64,000 nucleotides of DNA from Orlajensenia stereocauli (GTDB lineage Bacteria > Actinomycetota > Actinomycetes > Actinomycetales > Microbacteriaceae), in NCBI RefSeq assembly GCF_039548895.1, contig NZ_JBCLVG010000002.1; one strand, 5' to 3'. Under the pieces are notes generated by a model. The model was not told the origin of the DNA and did not search any database. It was given only the letters and a program-made list of their open reading frames with translations. Shown here in pieces: positions 24,725 through 32,988 of the stretch. The translations under genes were made by a program, and so were the position numbers. Each line of letters starts with the position of its first letter. Positions within the stretch are counted from its first letter, which is position 1.

Positions 24725-25103
24725 TTCCCAGTGCAGTTCGTGAAGGGCGCATGTTGCTCGACCCACGGAAGTTGACTGTGCCCAAGTAGTTGGGCCTGTA
24801 TCTGGCACAGCGGGGACTTGTAGCGATTGGCGCACGCTCATCGGGCTTTACCGCGGGCGGGTGCTATGGGACTCGCTGGTCCGCAGTCTTCGCCACGAAT
24901 GCCCAGCTGCGCCCTCGTTCGGTGGGGGCCCGGCATACAGGGCTGTTCCAGGAGACTGCGATCTGGGCTGCAATGCCATCTGATGAGGCCTTGCTCGCTA
25001 GGGCCGAGCCCAGATTGCGATTATGTACTAGAAGCTACACCGATGTAAGTCGGATTTGGTCAGGGTGCTTGCGATAATCGCAAGCGGTGATATAGTTCGT
25101 GCC
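24725..25103. other. Gap at the left edge of the putative island
   Basis: About 380 nt with no gene I can support. A 95-codon open frame here has no ribosome binding site and no recognisable domain. Only the promoter and palindrome of the next gene stand out. I see no tRNA, integrase or clear attachment site. Confidence 0.7.
25067..25096 (+). promoter_or_regulatory. Promoter and 19-bp palindromic operator of the ImmA-type gene
   Basis: GCTTGCGATAATCGCAAGC (25067-25085) is a perfect palindrome about a central A. It overlaps TTGCGA (25069-25074, -35) and lies just before TATAGT (25091-25096, -10), with 16-bp spacing. The -10 is 8 nt before the ATG, so the transcript would be nearly leaderless. 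Position and symmetry point to autorepression by the downstream HTH protein. Confidence 0.7.
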
Positions 25104-26240
25104 ATGGACGATGAAATGATCGCCCGAGTCCGTCAGATCATCGACCAAATCGGTTCAACGCAGCGAGCGTTTGCCGAGCAGATTCAACTCGACGAATCGA
25201 AGTTGACGAAGTCGCTCCGAGGGCGTCGTCGACTCTCCTCCTCCGAGCTTGCGCGAATCGCTGAAGTCGGTGGCCGGACTGTGGAGTGGCTGCTTTCCGG
25301 TGTCGAACCCCGCTCGATGGTGTTCGCCCACCGGTCTGCGCTCGATGCCCGGGCGGTTGCAACCACCGCAGGTCGCGACGTGCTTGGGACAGTCGCGGAG
25401 CGTTACCAAGGGCTTGAAGTGCTCGATCTCGCCCCGGCAGCAGTTGAGTGGCCGGCAGTGCCGGGAGGATGGTCATTTGTCGCGGCTGCTTCAGAGATGG
25501 CGGATGCCGCTACACAGCAACTCGGTCGAAGCGTGCTCGACCTGCCCATTGCCGATCTCGTCGATGCGGTCGAAGACCGGTTCGGTATCGATGTGATTGT
25601 CACACGTCTGCCCGGAGCCTGCGATGGGCTGTCGTATCAGGACGGCGCCTTCCGGGCAATCGTCCTTGGCGCTACTGACATGGCTGCACGACAGCGGTAC
25701 ACCCTTGCTCATGAGCTAGGGCACCTCCTGTTCGGAGACGCCGAGCAAGGGCTCATTGAGGAGGAGGTCCTCACCCCTGGCGCTAAGTCGATCGAGGAGA
25801 AGCGCGCAGATGCTTTCGCCGCCGCCTTCCTGGTGCCGGAGGAACAGTTGATGGAGCTCATCGACTCCCGTGATGCCGCTGACGCTTTCGATGACGCTGT
25901 CTGGCGGTTCGGTATTTCACCCGTCGCTCTTTCTTGGCGAATGCTGAATCTAGAACTAATCGACGCGGACCAACGGCGGGTTCTTGCCGGAGGCAGCTCC
26001 GCGCGATCGGCAAGCGCAATCGGCGAGATAGAGGGCCACCTGGCACGGATGCAGGCATCGTCCCAGCTGCGGCCGCCGATGCGGCTGGCGATGGCTGCCG
26101 TGCAGGCGTACCTTGACGGTGAGATCACCATCGGGCCCGTGGCGATCCTCCTCGAGCGAAGCGAAGACGACGCGCGGAAGATGCTCAGGCCCTCCGCTCC
26201 AGACGCAGCCATGTCGGTGGACAATCCAGAAACCATCTGA
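25104..26240 (+). CDS. XRE helix-turn-helix / ImmA-IrrE metallopeptidase protein
   Basis: A 378-residue fusion. Residues 1-65 form an XRE-type helix-turn-helix (STQRAFAEQIQLDESKLTKSLRG, then VEWLLSG). The central part is an ImmA/IrrE (DUF955, COG2856) zinc peptidase with HELGH at 203-207 and the downstream EEKRADAFAAAFLVPEEQL. Such proteins bind their own promoter and are inactivated by, or cleave, a repressor in phage, ICE and toxin-antitoxin settings. The PIN-like gene follows 5 nt later, so the two form an operon of toxin-antitoxin or defence type. The codon mix is visibly less GC-rich than in nrdF. ATG at 25104 fits the nearby -10. Confidence 0.88.
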   Translation: MDDEMIARVRQIIDQIGSTQRAFAEQIQLDESKLTKSLRGRRRLSSSELARIAEVGGRTVEWLLSGVEPRSMVFAHRSALDARAVATTAGRDVLGTVAERYQGLEVLDLAPAAVEWPAVPGGWSFVAAASEMADAATQQLGRSVLDLPIADLVDAVEDRFGIDVIVTRLPGACDGLSYQDGAFRAIVLGATDMAARQRYTLAHELGHLLFGDAEQGLIEEEVLTPGAKSIEEKRADAFAAAFLVPEEQLMELIDSRDAADAFDDAVWRFGISPVALSWRMLNLELIDADQRRVLAGGSSARSASAIGEIEGHLARMQASSQLRPPMRLAMAAVQAYLDGEITIGPVAILLERSEDDARKMLRPSAPDAAMSVDNPETI

Positions 26241-26245
26241 CCGCT

Positions 26246-26794
26246 GTGAGTACCTTCCTGCTGCCGGACACGACAGTCCTGGTCAACTTCGCTCTTCTGA
26301 ACCAGCTCCCGGCGTTGCGGGCATATCTCGGGGCACGGGGGCGCGCGTGTGAAGCCGTAATCGACGAGGTGCAGGATCTCTCAGCCGGTCGAGTGCCAAA
26401 ACTGCAGGAAGTGGATTGCATCGATTGGTTCGGATCGCCAATCCGCATCGAGGGTGTCGACAACATTGCCGCGGTTAACCTTCTTCGTACGGCGGTATTC
26501 GGAGGTTCCGCTTTGCTCCCGCGGCAGCACTTAGGCGAGTGTCAGACCATTCACGCGGTTCGGACGATGTCGGAGTACTCCGAGTCGATCGTGATAACGG
26601 ACGACCGCTCCGCCTTCGAGTACGCCAAAGGACGCGGCATGGTGGTCCGGCATTCCGTCGATGTGATGCGAGAGATGGTTGCCTTCGACGGCTTAGACCC
26701 GAACATGGCGCTGGCTTGGGTGGCGTTCTTGGATGCGGACGACAGGGGCGGTTTGCTCGAGATTCCGCGGACATCTGCTGAACTCGTCAGGTAA
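26246..26794 (+). CDS. PIN-like nuclease domain protein, probable toxin partner
   Basis: A 182-residue protein with a PIN-like pattern: LPDTTVLVNFALL (Asp8) at the N-terminus, VIDEV (Glu41), LGECQTI (Glu98) and VITDDRSAFEYAKGRG (Asp119/Asp120). These four acidic positions are those expected of a PIN RNase metal site. It starts with GTG 5 nt after the ImmA-type gene, so co-expression is likely. I infer a toxin or effector controlled by the upstream HTH-protease. The ribosome binding site is weak and translational coupling is likely. No close named family is recognised. Confidence 0.75.
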   Translation: MSTFLLPDTTVLVNFALLNQLPALRAYLGARGRACEAVIDEVQDLSAGRVPKLQEVDCIDWFGSPIRIEGVDNIAAVNLLRTAVFGGSALLPRQHLGECQTIHAVRTMSEYSESIVITDDRSAFEYAKGRGMVVRHSVDVMREMVAFDGLDPNMALAWVAFLDADDRGGLLEIPRTSAELVR

Positions 26795-27081
26795 AGTCGA
26801 CCGCCACGGGAGCCATCCGACTGCCCGCGTCCGTTGGTTGACCGGCGCGCGTGCAACGCGAGGACAGGGCGGACCCCGCATGCGCATTCAGCTCCAACGA
26901 CCCGAATTTGGTCGAATCGTCGCAAGGATGCTGAACGTTCCTACAAGAGGGCGAGCGATCGGGCCCCCAGTCGGAGCGAGTCGACCGCCCCCGTGCCCAG
27001 CGCAACGCCGCTCACGGTTGACCGCTCCACTCACCGCTTTGACTAGATTGCTCAAGCGGAGCCAAACGATCGGAGAAGCGA
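26795..27081. other. Gap between the PIN-like and radical SAM genes
   Basis: 287 nt without a supportable gene. GTCGACCGCC occurs at both ends of the first 200 nt (about 26797 and 26979). TTGACC at 27018 may be a -35, but no well-spaced -10 follows. A promoter for the radical SAM operon is expected here yet not obvious. Confidence 0.45.
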
Positions 27082-27981
27082 GTGAAAGTCCGTCTAGGAC
27101 CGGATGGTGCACATTTTTTCGACCGTCGGTCCGGTGTCAATCTTCTTCTCGACGAGGTCGCAGTTCCTGAGCACGCTTGGTCGACTGCGCCCCGGCAGGT
27201 GTCCATCGCATTGACGAACGCGTGTGACCTAGCGTGCTCCTACTGTTATGCACCCAAGCATCGCGCAGTTCTTAACCTGGATAGTCTGCTCGGATGGGTC
27301 GATGACCTCGACCGAGCGGGAGCACTGGGGGTGGGTTTTGGCGGGGGTGAGCCGACGTTGTACAAGCACCTTCCTGAAGTGTGTACGTACGTGGCGGAGC
27401 ACACTGGTCTCGCGATCACTATGACGACCCACGGACTTCGTTGGAATGCCGCTCTCGTGTCACGCCTTCGTGGAGCCGTGAACTTCGTTCGTGTCAGCGT
27501 CGACGGGACCGGAAGCACATACGAGCGGTTGCGCGGCCGGAGCTTCGAGCGACTGCGCAAGGCGCTTCAAGAGATCGCAGGCGACTTCCGTTGGGGCATC
27601 AACACCGTAGTCAATGAAGATACCGTCGGGGACTTGGACGCCATCGCGTCGCTCGGCGAAGAGTACGGCGCGACCGAACTCCTACTGCTTCCGCAGCAGC
27701 CAACCAAGACTGCAGGCGGAGTTGATCAGACCACACTGCGCGAACTTGAGAACTGGATCCTCGGCTACTCGGGACCGGTGACGCTCACTACATCGGGTGA
27801 CGCCGATCTAGGAGTGCCTATCGCAGAGGTTCTGCCCCGCGAAGTAGGTCTCCGGTCCTATGCCCACATCGATGCGACTGGAACGGTGCGAACGTCTTCC
27901 TACTCGCGAAGCGGTATCTCCATCGAGCAAGATGGCGTCATGGCTGCACTGCAACGGTTGGCACGCCTGGAGGCGCGATGA
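27082..27981 (+). CDS. Radical SAM protein of the STAND-linked cassette
   Basis: A 299-residue radical SAM enzyme. The 4Fe-4S motif is Cys48-x3-Cys52-x2-Cys55 in NACDLACSYCYAP, and GGGEP at 87-91 is the SAM-binding motif. There is no SPASM or second cluster domain: the C-terminus is short and has no further Cys cluster. It resembles peptide- or small-molecule-modifying radical SAM proteins more than the viperins, and I cannot name a substrate. GTG at 27082 has GGAG at 27072-27075. Its stop overlaps the DUF6375 start (ATGA), and the large nuclease-NTPase gene follows, so the three are probably one unit. Confidence 0.88.
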   Translation: MKVRLGPDGAHFFDRRSGVNLLLDEVAVPEHAWSTAPRQVSIALTNACDLACSYCYAPKHRAVLNLDSLLGWVDDLDRAGALGVGFGGGEPTLYKHLPEVCTYVAEHTGLAITMTTHGLRWNAALVSRLRGAVNFVRVSVDGTGSTYERLRGRSFERLRKALQEIAGDFRWGINTVVNEDTVGDLDAIASLGEEYGATELLLLPQQPTKTAGGVDQTTLRELENWILGYSGPVTLTTSGDADLGVPIAEVLPREVGLRSYAHIDATGTVRTSSYSRSGISIEQDGVMAALQRLARLEAR

Positions 27982-28388
27982 AGGTTTGGCGTGGATACGG
28001 TACGGAACATTCAATGGATCTGAAGCTGATCGGACATTTTGCGAGCACTGACGATGCGCGCGTAGCGAGGGATGCAATCGCTATCCTCACCGAAGCGGCC
28101 GAATTGGAGCGCGACGAGGGTCGCCTGGAATACGGAGAGCCTCCTCAGATGTTCAGCGACCGACTACTTGAAGCGATGAGCGACACGGGCGTGCACAGCC
28201 TTGGTCACGCGGACGTCGAGCAGTTTCTCTACGATGCCCATGTCGAGGCGCAGGACGCTGACGTAGTCGTCCGAACGGAAGAGATCGACGTTCTAGCGTA
28301 TGTCAAGGTGCTCATAGCGAAGGGCGCCAGAGTCGAGATCTACTCGATGCACGACCACGACAGTGCCGTGCTGATGAGCGATGAGTGA
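27978..28388 (+). CDS. DUF6375-family small protein
   Basis: A 136-residue protein starting MKVWRGYGTEHSMDLKLIGHF, which I recognise as the N-terminal signature of the DUF6375 family (function unknown). It has alternating helices and an acidic middle, ends in MSDE, and has no membrane segment or catalytic motif that I can see. It overlaps the radical SAM gene by ATGA, so translation is coupled and the two products probably act together. The STAND-type gene begins 51 nt later. Possible roles are a substrate for the radical SAM enzyme, an adaptor, or a regulator of the NTPase; the sequence does not choose among them. Confidence 0.75.
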   Translation: MKVWRGYGTEHSMDLKLIGHFASTDDARVARDAIAILTEAAELERDEGRLEYGEPPQMFSDRLLEAMSDTGVHSLGHADVEQFLYDAHVEAQDADVVVRTEEIDVLAYVKVLIAKGARVEIYSMHDHDSAVLMSDE

Positions 28389-28439
28389 AAGTTCGCCGGC
28401 TCGTGAAGCGTTTTTCAGGAATTCAGCCGGGGCTACCCA

Positions 28440-31400
28440 GTGACTGAGATTAACTGGAGCCGGTTCGAGGAACTGCCGGGCGACCAGACTGCGAACTTCG
28501 AACTCCTGTGGCGCGGCGCCATCCGACGCACGTACGGCAAGTATGGGACGTTCCAGGCACGTTCCCAACAGCCTGGTGTCGAGTTTCATCTGAAGCTCAA
28601 CACCGACTGCGCCCTTGGAGATGCTGGCCAATGGTTTGGCTGGCAGACCAAGTGGTGGAAGAGCCTGGTTGCGGGTCGTGCGATTGGCAACGGTCGCAAG
28701 GATGACGTCGAGGATTCGCTGGCCAAGTCGAAGATCCACATTCCAGGGCTCACCGATTGGATCTTGTGTACTCGACGGCCGCTCGCACCGGTTGACGAGC
28801 CGTGGTGGGACGGCTTGAAAGCGAGTCTGACGCTTGACCTCCAGACCGCCGAGGATCTCGCCAACCTCCTCACCGGTGACGCGGAGTTGCTGCGCCAGAC
28901 GTACTTCGGCGATTTGATCCTCACGCCGGAACGCCTAGAGAAGTTGAGCAATCTCGCATTGGCTGATGTGCGCGAGCGCTGGTTCCCGGAGGTTCATCAG
29001 ACGACTACGGCTGAGTCGGCGCTCCGGCGAATGCTTGCCGAGCCTGACGCGTGGGGCCATCTTCAAGCGGTCGGGTCCGAGATCACCCGCCTCTCAGCGA
29101 TTATCGCGGGCACCGTTGAGGAGCGCCCGCTCGGGGCCTCCGTTCAAGCGGATCTCGATCAGCTGCTCGAGAGCGCTGAGATTCTCCGGAAGCTCCTTGA
29201 GGACGCTCACGAGCACCTGATGCCTGGTGGGGACCACACATGGCGAGAGCTCGGTGAAGCCGTGATTCCTGATCCACCCAAATTGATACCTCGAGTGCTA
29301 CGCAGGCTTCGTGCCGCCAATCACCCGGCGGCTCTGGCCTGTAGCAACTTGGTGATCCACTTTCGTCATGCCGCTGCGATGGCAAGGGATGTCTTCGGCC
29401 AGCTCGCTGTTCGGTGCGTTACGGTGACCGGTGAAGCCGGGTACGGTAAGACGCAACTCGCCGCCAGCCTTACTTGTTCCACCGATTCGCGGCCTGCTGG
29501 CGTCTTGCTTTTTGGGCGCCAGCTTCGAAGCCGTGACGACCTAGACGATCTTTCGCGACGAGTGGCCCTTAATGGGAAGAAGATCGAGACATTTGAGGCC
29601 CTGCTCGCGGCCGTTGATGCGGCCGCGGCACGTGCCCAGTGCCGGCTGCCCATCGTTATCGACGGGCTCAATGAGGCCGAGAATCCGAGCGAATGGAAGC
29701 CACTGTTAGAGCGGGCGCTAGTGCTACTGGAGGATTACCCGTCAGTCCTCCTCGTCTGCACGCTCAGGTCGTCGTTCGTCGAGCGGGCAATTCCTACTTC
29801 GGTTGCTAATTCAGTAACTCTCAACGGGTTCAGCGAGGGAATCGCCGAAGCGATTGAGACGTACTTTGACCACTTCAAGATCGATGCTGCGGGGGTCGAT
29901 CTACCCCTCGAGCGCTTCGATCACCCAATCACGTTGAGAATCTTTTGTTCCGTCACGAACCCGACCAGAGAGGATCGAGTTCGGCTCGTGGGGCGCGCAC
30001 CTTCGCTCAATACAATGTTCGGCGGGTACCTCAACGACGTCGCAGCAAGGATCGAGACCCTCAGTCAGTCGCGTATCCGAGCTGCTGATATCAACAACGC
30101 TCTAGCGGCGCTCGGAGTTGAGATGTGGGAGACCAACTCCCGCGAGGTCAGCGAAAGTCGAGTGAAGGATATCTTCGGCGACACCAACCGGCTCTGGGAC
30201 GACAGCATCCTCAACGCGCTTCAGGAAGAGGGCGTTCTGATTCGACAGACATCCGACGGAGCCAGCCGTGGCAGTACGAACCCGACGGATGGTCACGGTG
30301 AGCTGGTGGTGGCGGTTGTGTACGACCTCCTAGCCGGCTACATTGTCGCTTCGGCGATGGCTGGTGCCGGGGGCGAGGCGTTCGCTAAGTCGCTCAGCTC
30401 ACCGGAGATCGCTGCCAGATTCACCGGCCCACAGAACGAACTTCACCCGCTCGCTATTGACATCTTTGATGCGCTGGTCTTCGTGCTGCCCCGACTCGGG
30501 CTCGGACAGCTGTGGACGCATGTCCGGGACGACCTATTGGATGCCGCGCTGCTGCGGGCGACCGACCTAGAGATCGGAGACATCGACTCCGGTACTCTCG
30601 ACGCCTGGACGCAGAACATTGAGGGTCTATCTGGGCGGCCCGGCTTCTGGCCTCGGCTGAGAGCAGTTCGGGCGGTACCGAACCACCCATTCAACGCTAT
30701 CTTTGCCGACGCCGTGCTTCGATCGCTGACCGTCGCTGACCGCGACCTTGGCTGGACAGAATGGCTTCGCACATCGACCATTTCCCGCCGGGGCCAGGCT
30801 GCAAGAACGTCTGCCGGAGCGATGGAAGATCTCCGCTTGTGGACAGCGCGTTGGCGGAATACGGCGGAGCGGGGTGAAGCGGATGCGCTGCGGGCCCGAT
30901 GGTTCATGTGGATGCTCACCAGCACTGTGCGAGATCTTCGCGATGCGGCAACCGCGGCCTTATATTGGTTCGGCCGCGAGGACCCCGCAACACTGTTCGA
31001 ACTCGCAGTTGGTGCTTTGGAGATCAACGACGCATATGTGGGCGAGCGTGCAACGGCGGCCGCATACGGTGTGGCCACCGCGTACCAGCAGTCGAACGCC
31101 GATTTCGCGGAAGCGCTCAGGCTCTATCTTCACAAGCTGGTGGCTTCGACATCCGGCGCCACAGCATGCACTCCCACGTTTCACCGGCTGATTCGGTACT
31201 ACATTGCCGGGACTATTGAGTTTGGACGGATGCACTATCCCGAGTCGGTGCCCCCGGCGGCCGCGGACGGCATCGCATTCGCGGACGGCCCTATGCCCGA
31301 ACCTCTATCGGATGGTGACGCACGGCACGACGAAGTCGAACGTACTATCCACACGGACTTCGGCAATTACACCCTAGGGCGGCTATTCGCCGATCGCGCC

Positions 31401-32741
31401 AATTACGACTTCGAGCACATAGGTCATCGCAACGCGACCGACCAGGTACTCGGTATCGTATACAGCCTCGGCTGGCGCCAGAACGAGTTTGCGTCGATCG
31501 ACCAGATGCTCGCCAACCGGGATCAGGATCGAAATCCGGGCTCCGTCGAGCGGTACGGCAAGAAATACGGGTGGATCGGGTTCTATCTTGTGGCTGGCAT
31601 GCTGCGCGCGCGGGGGGAGCGCGTCAATTGGCTGGAGGTCGATATCGACCCATCTTTTCCGCAAATCTCACCACCCTTGCCGCTCACAATTCCTAGTTGG
31701 GTAGGTCCGACGCCGGCGGACGACGGCGATTGGCTCATCAACGGGGAGGTCGTCATTCCCGATGAACTCCTCTACACCGAGGACCTTGCTGGCGAGCATG
31801 GGCCTTGGATACTCGTTCACGCCGAGCTCAGCGTGAAAGACGAGAGTGCGAAGCGCGGCGGGTTCGGCCTGTTCAACACCGTCGCGCTCGCACCGCACGA
31901 TCTCGACGCGCTATTGCGGTGGTGGTCCGATAAGGAACATCCGGGCCGCGATCTCATTGATCTCCCTTCCGCCTACTACCTTTTTGCCGGGGAGATCCCG
32001 TGGCACACCCGGATGGTGACCTCTGGCGATGACCTTGCGGGCACAGGCGCTGCTCGAGTCGAGCGAGATGAAAACGACGAATCGCAGGACCCTCATGGCA
32101 ACGAGGATCCTTATATCGAGTACATTCGGGTACCTGTCGTCGACGCAGAGGCACCGATAGGAACCAAAATCATTGAGGGGCCAGAGGCCGATGCCGAGGG
32201 GCAGGCAGGACCACCGGCGGGCGATCCGCCGGACGTTCCCTTCCACGGGTTGGAAGAAGGTGGCGATCTGCCGGGGGCCGACTACTTGGCGTTCGTCAAG
32301 GCGAGGATTGCCACCCATCTCGCCAGCACCCCGCCGCACAGGGAACTGGAAGTTGAGGCGATAGCGCACACTTATGCCTGGGAAGGGCACAACAGTTCCC
32401 AGAATCGGGCGTTCGCCTACGTACCGAGCCAAAGGCTCTCGCAACTACTAAGTCTCCATTCGGTCGCCGCTGGGTTCAACCAAGTGGACGAGGACGGCCA
32501 CCTCGCAGCGATGAGCTTCACTGCGCCAGACGGGTTGGACGGTCATCTGCTGTACGTTCGCGAGGACGTCGTAAAGACGTACGGGGGCGACAGAGCACTT
32601 GTCACCTTCGGTTGGGGAGAGCGGGAGATCCGTGCCGAGTGGCCCGAGCAGGTCCCGGAATCGTTCCGGGAGGCTTACCAGAACCACGCGAACGTCTGGC
32701 GCACCCATCGAGTGATAGCCCATGGTGAGCCGCAGGCGTGA
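28440..32741 (+). CDS. Giant NTPase with N-terminal nuclease-like domain (NACHT/STAND-type, Avs-like)
   Basis: A 1433-residue protein. Residues ~1-110 look like a PD-(D/E)XK (Mrr-like) nuclease: PGVEFHLKL (Glu48), then GWQTKWW (Gln69, Lys71). Residues ~300-520 are an NTPase: Walker A GEAGYGKT at 331-338, Walker B IVIDGLNEAE (Asp408) and a following LLVCTLR strand, the NACHT/STAND pattern. The middle is helical, probably ARM/TPR-like repeats, and the last ~400 residues include YGKKYGWIGFY and AGEIPWH blocks. This effector-NTPase-sensor order is that of antiviral STAND (Avs) proteins, but I do not match it to a named Avs type. The GTG start has a weak ribosome binding site. Codon use is less GC-rich than the surrounding chromosome. 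Confidence 0.85.
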   Translation: MTEINWSRFEELPGDQTANFELLWRGAIRRTYGKYGTFQARSQQPGVEFHLKLNTDCALGDAGQWFGWQTKWWKSLVAGRAIGNGRKDDVEDSLAKSKIHIPGLTDWILCTRRPLAPVDEPWWDGLKASLTLDLQTAEDLANLLTGDAELLRQTYFGDLILTPERLEKLSNLALADVRERWFPEVHQTTTAESALRRMLAEPDAWGHLQAVGSEITRLSAIIAGTVEERPLGASVQADLDQLLESAEILRKLLEDAHEHLMPGGDHTWRELGEAVIPDPPKLIPRVLRRLRAANHPAALACSNLVIHFRHAAAMARDVFGQLAVRCVTVTGEAGYGKTQLAASLTCSTDSRPAGVLLFGRQLRSRDDLDDLSRRVALNGKKIETFEALLAAVDAAAARAQCRLPIVIDGLNEAENPSEWKPLLERALVLLEDYPSVLLVCTLRSSFVERAIPTSVANSVTLNGFSEGIAEAIETYFDHFKIDAAGVDLPLERFDHPITLRIFCSVTNPTREDRVRLVGRAPSLNTMFGGYLNDVAARIETLSQSRIRAADINNALAALGVEMWETNSREVSESRVKDIFGDTNRLWDDSILNALQEEGVLIRQTSDGASRGSTNPTDGHGELVVAVVYDLLAGYIVASAMAGAGGEAFAKSLSSPEIAARFTGPQNELHPLAIDIFDALVFVLPRLGLGQLWTHVRDDLLDAALLRATDLEIGDIDSGTLDAWTQNIEGLSGRPGFWPRLRAVRAVPNHPFNAIFADAVLRSLTVADRDLGWTEWLRTSTISRRGQAARTSAGAMEDLRLWTARWRNTAERGEADALRARWFMWMLTSTVRDLRDAATAALYWFGREDPATLFELAVGALEINDAYVGERATAAAYGVATAYQQSNADFAEALRLYLHKLVASTSGATACTPTFHRLIRYYIAGTIEFGRMHYPESVPPAAADGIAFADGPMPEPLSDGDARHDEVERTIHTDFGNYTLGRLFADRANYDFEHIGHRNATDQVLGIVYSLGWRQNEFASIDQMLANRDQDRNPGSVERYGKKYGWIGFYLVAGMLRARGERVNWLEVDIDPSFPQISPPLPLTIPSWVGPTPADDGDWLINGEVVIPDELLYTEDLAGEHGPWILVHAELSVKDESAKRGGFGLFNTVALAPHDLDALLRWWSDKEHPGRDLIDLPSAYYLFAGEIPWHTRMVTSGDDLAGTGAARVERDENDESQDPHGNEDPYIEYIRVPVVDAEAPIGTKIIEGPEADAEGQAGPPAGDPPDVPFHGLEEGGDLPGADYLAFVKARIATHLASTPPHRELEVEAIAHTYAWEGHNSSQNRAFAYVPSQRLSQLLSLHSVAAGFNQVDEDGHLAAMSFTAPDGLDGHLLYVREDVVKTYGGDRALVTFGWGEREIRAEWPEQVPESFREAYQNHANVWRTHRVIAHGEPQA

Positions 32742-32988
32742 ACCTGATCAGTGGCCCGAACGTGCCTCTGCCGCATCCGTTGCTGACGCGACTGGCACCC
32801 CTGCGACGAGAGTCCGGGCACGGCATCGCGGCTATTGCCCGCGCAGGGGGGACAACCGCCCAGACACGAGGCATCATCCTGACGCAGCCGCGGAGATTGC
32901 TCACGATGCGACCCGCCGACACGCCGGAGGCACTATTGAGCTGCCTATCCCAGCGCTCATGAGTGCCGCGACTGGCCTGTGAGCCGAT
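32742..32988. other. Right edge of the island, no clear gene
   Basis: About 250 nt between the NTPase gene and the first amidohydrolase remnant. A 74-codon open frame starts with GTG at 32738, overlapping the NTPase stop, but shows no domain or biased codon use I trust. No terminator or attachment repeat is evident. Confidence 0.5.

Noticed and set aside
24790..25077. Small plus-strand frame before the ImmA-type gene
   Set aside because: No ribosome binding site or domain, and it runs into the palindromic operator and promoter.
27082..27981. Prokaryotic viperin (pVip) identity for the radical SAM protein
   Set aside because: The CxxxCxxC and GGEP motifs are generic and the rest does not resemble viperin; the context with DUF6375 differs.
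28440..32741. Assigning the giant NTPase to a named Avs type
   Set aside because: The domain order fits but I cannot align it to a specific type without a profile search.
32738..32962. A 74-codon frame overlapping the stop of the NTPase gene
   Set aside because: The GTGA overlap may be chance and the translation is unlike any known protein; not supported as a gene.
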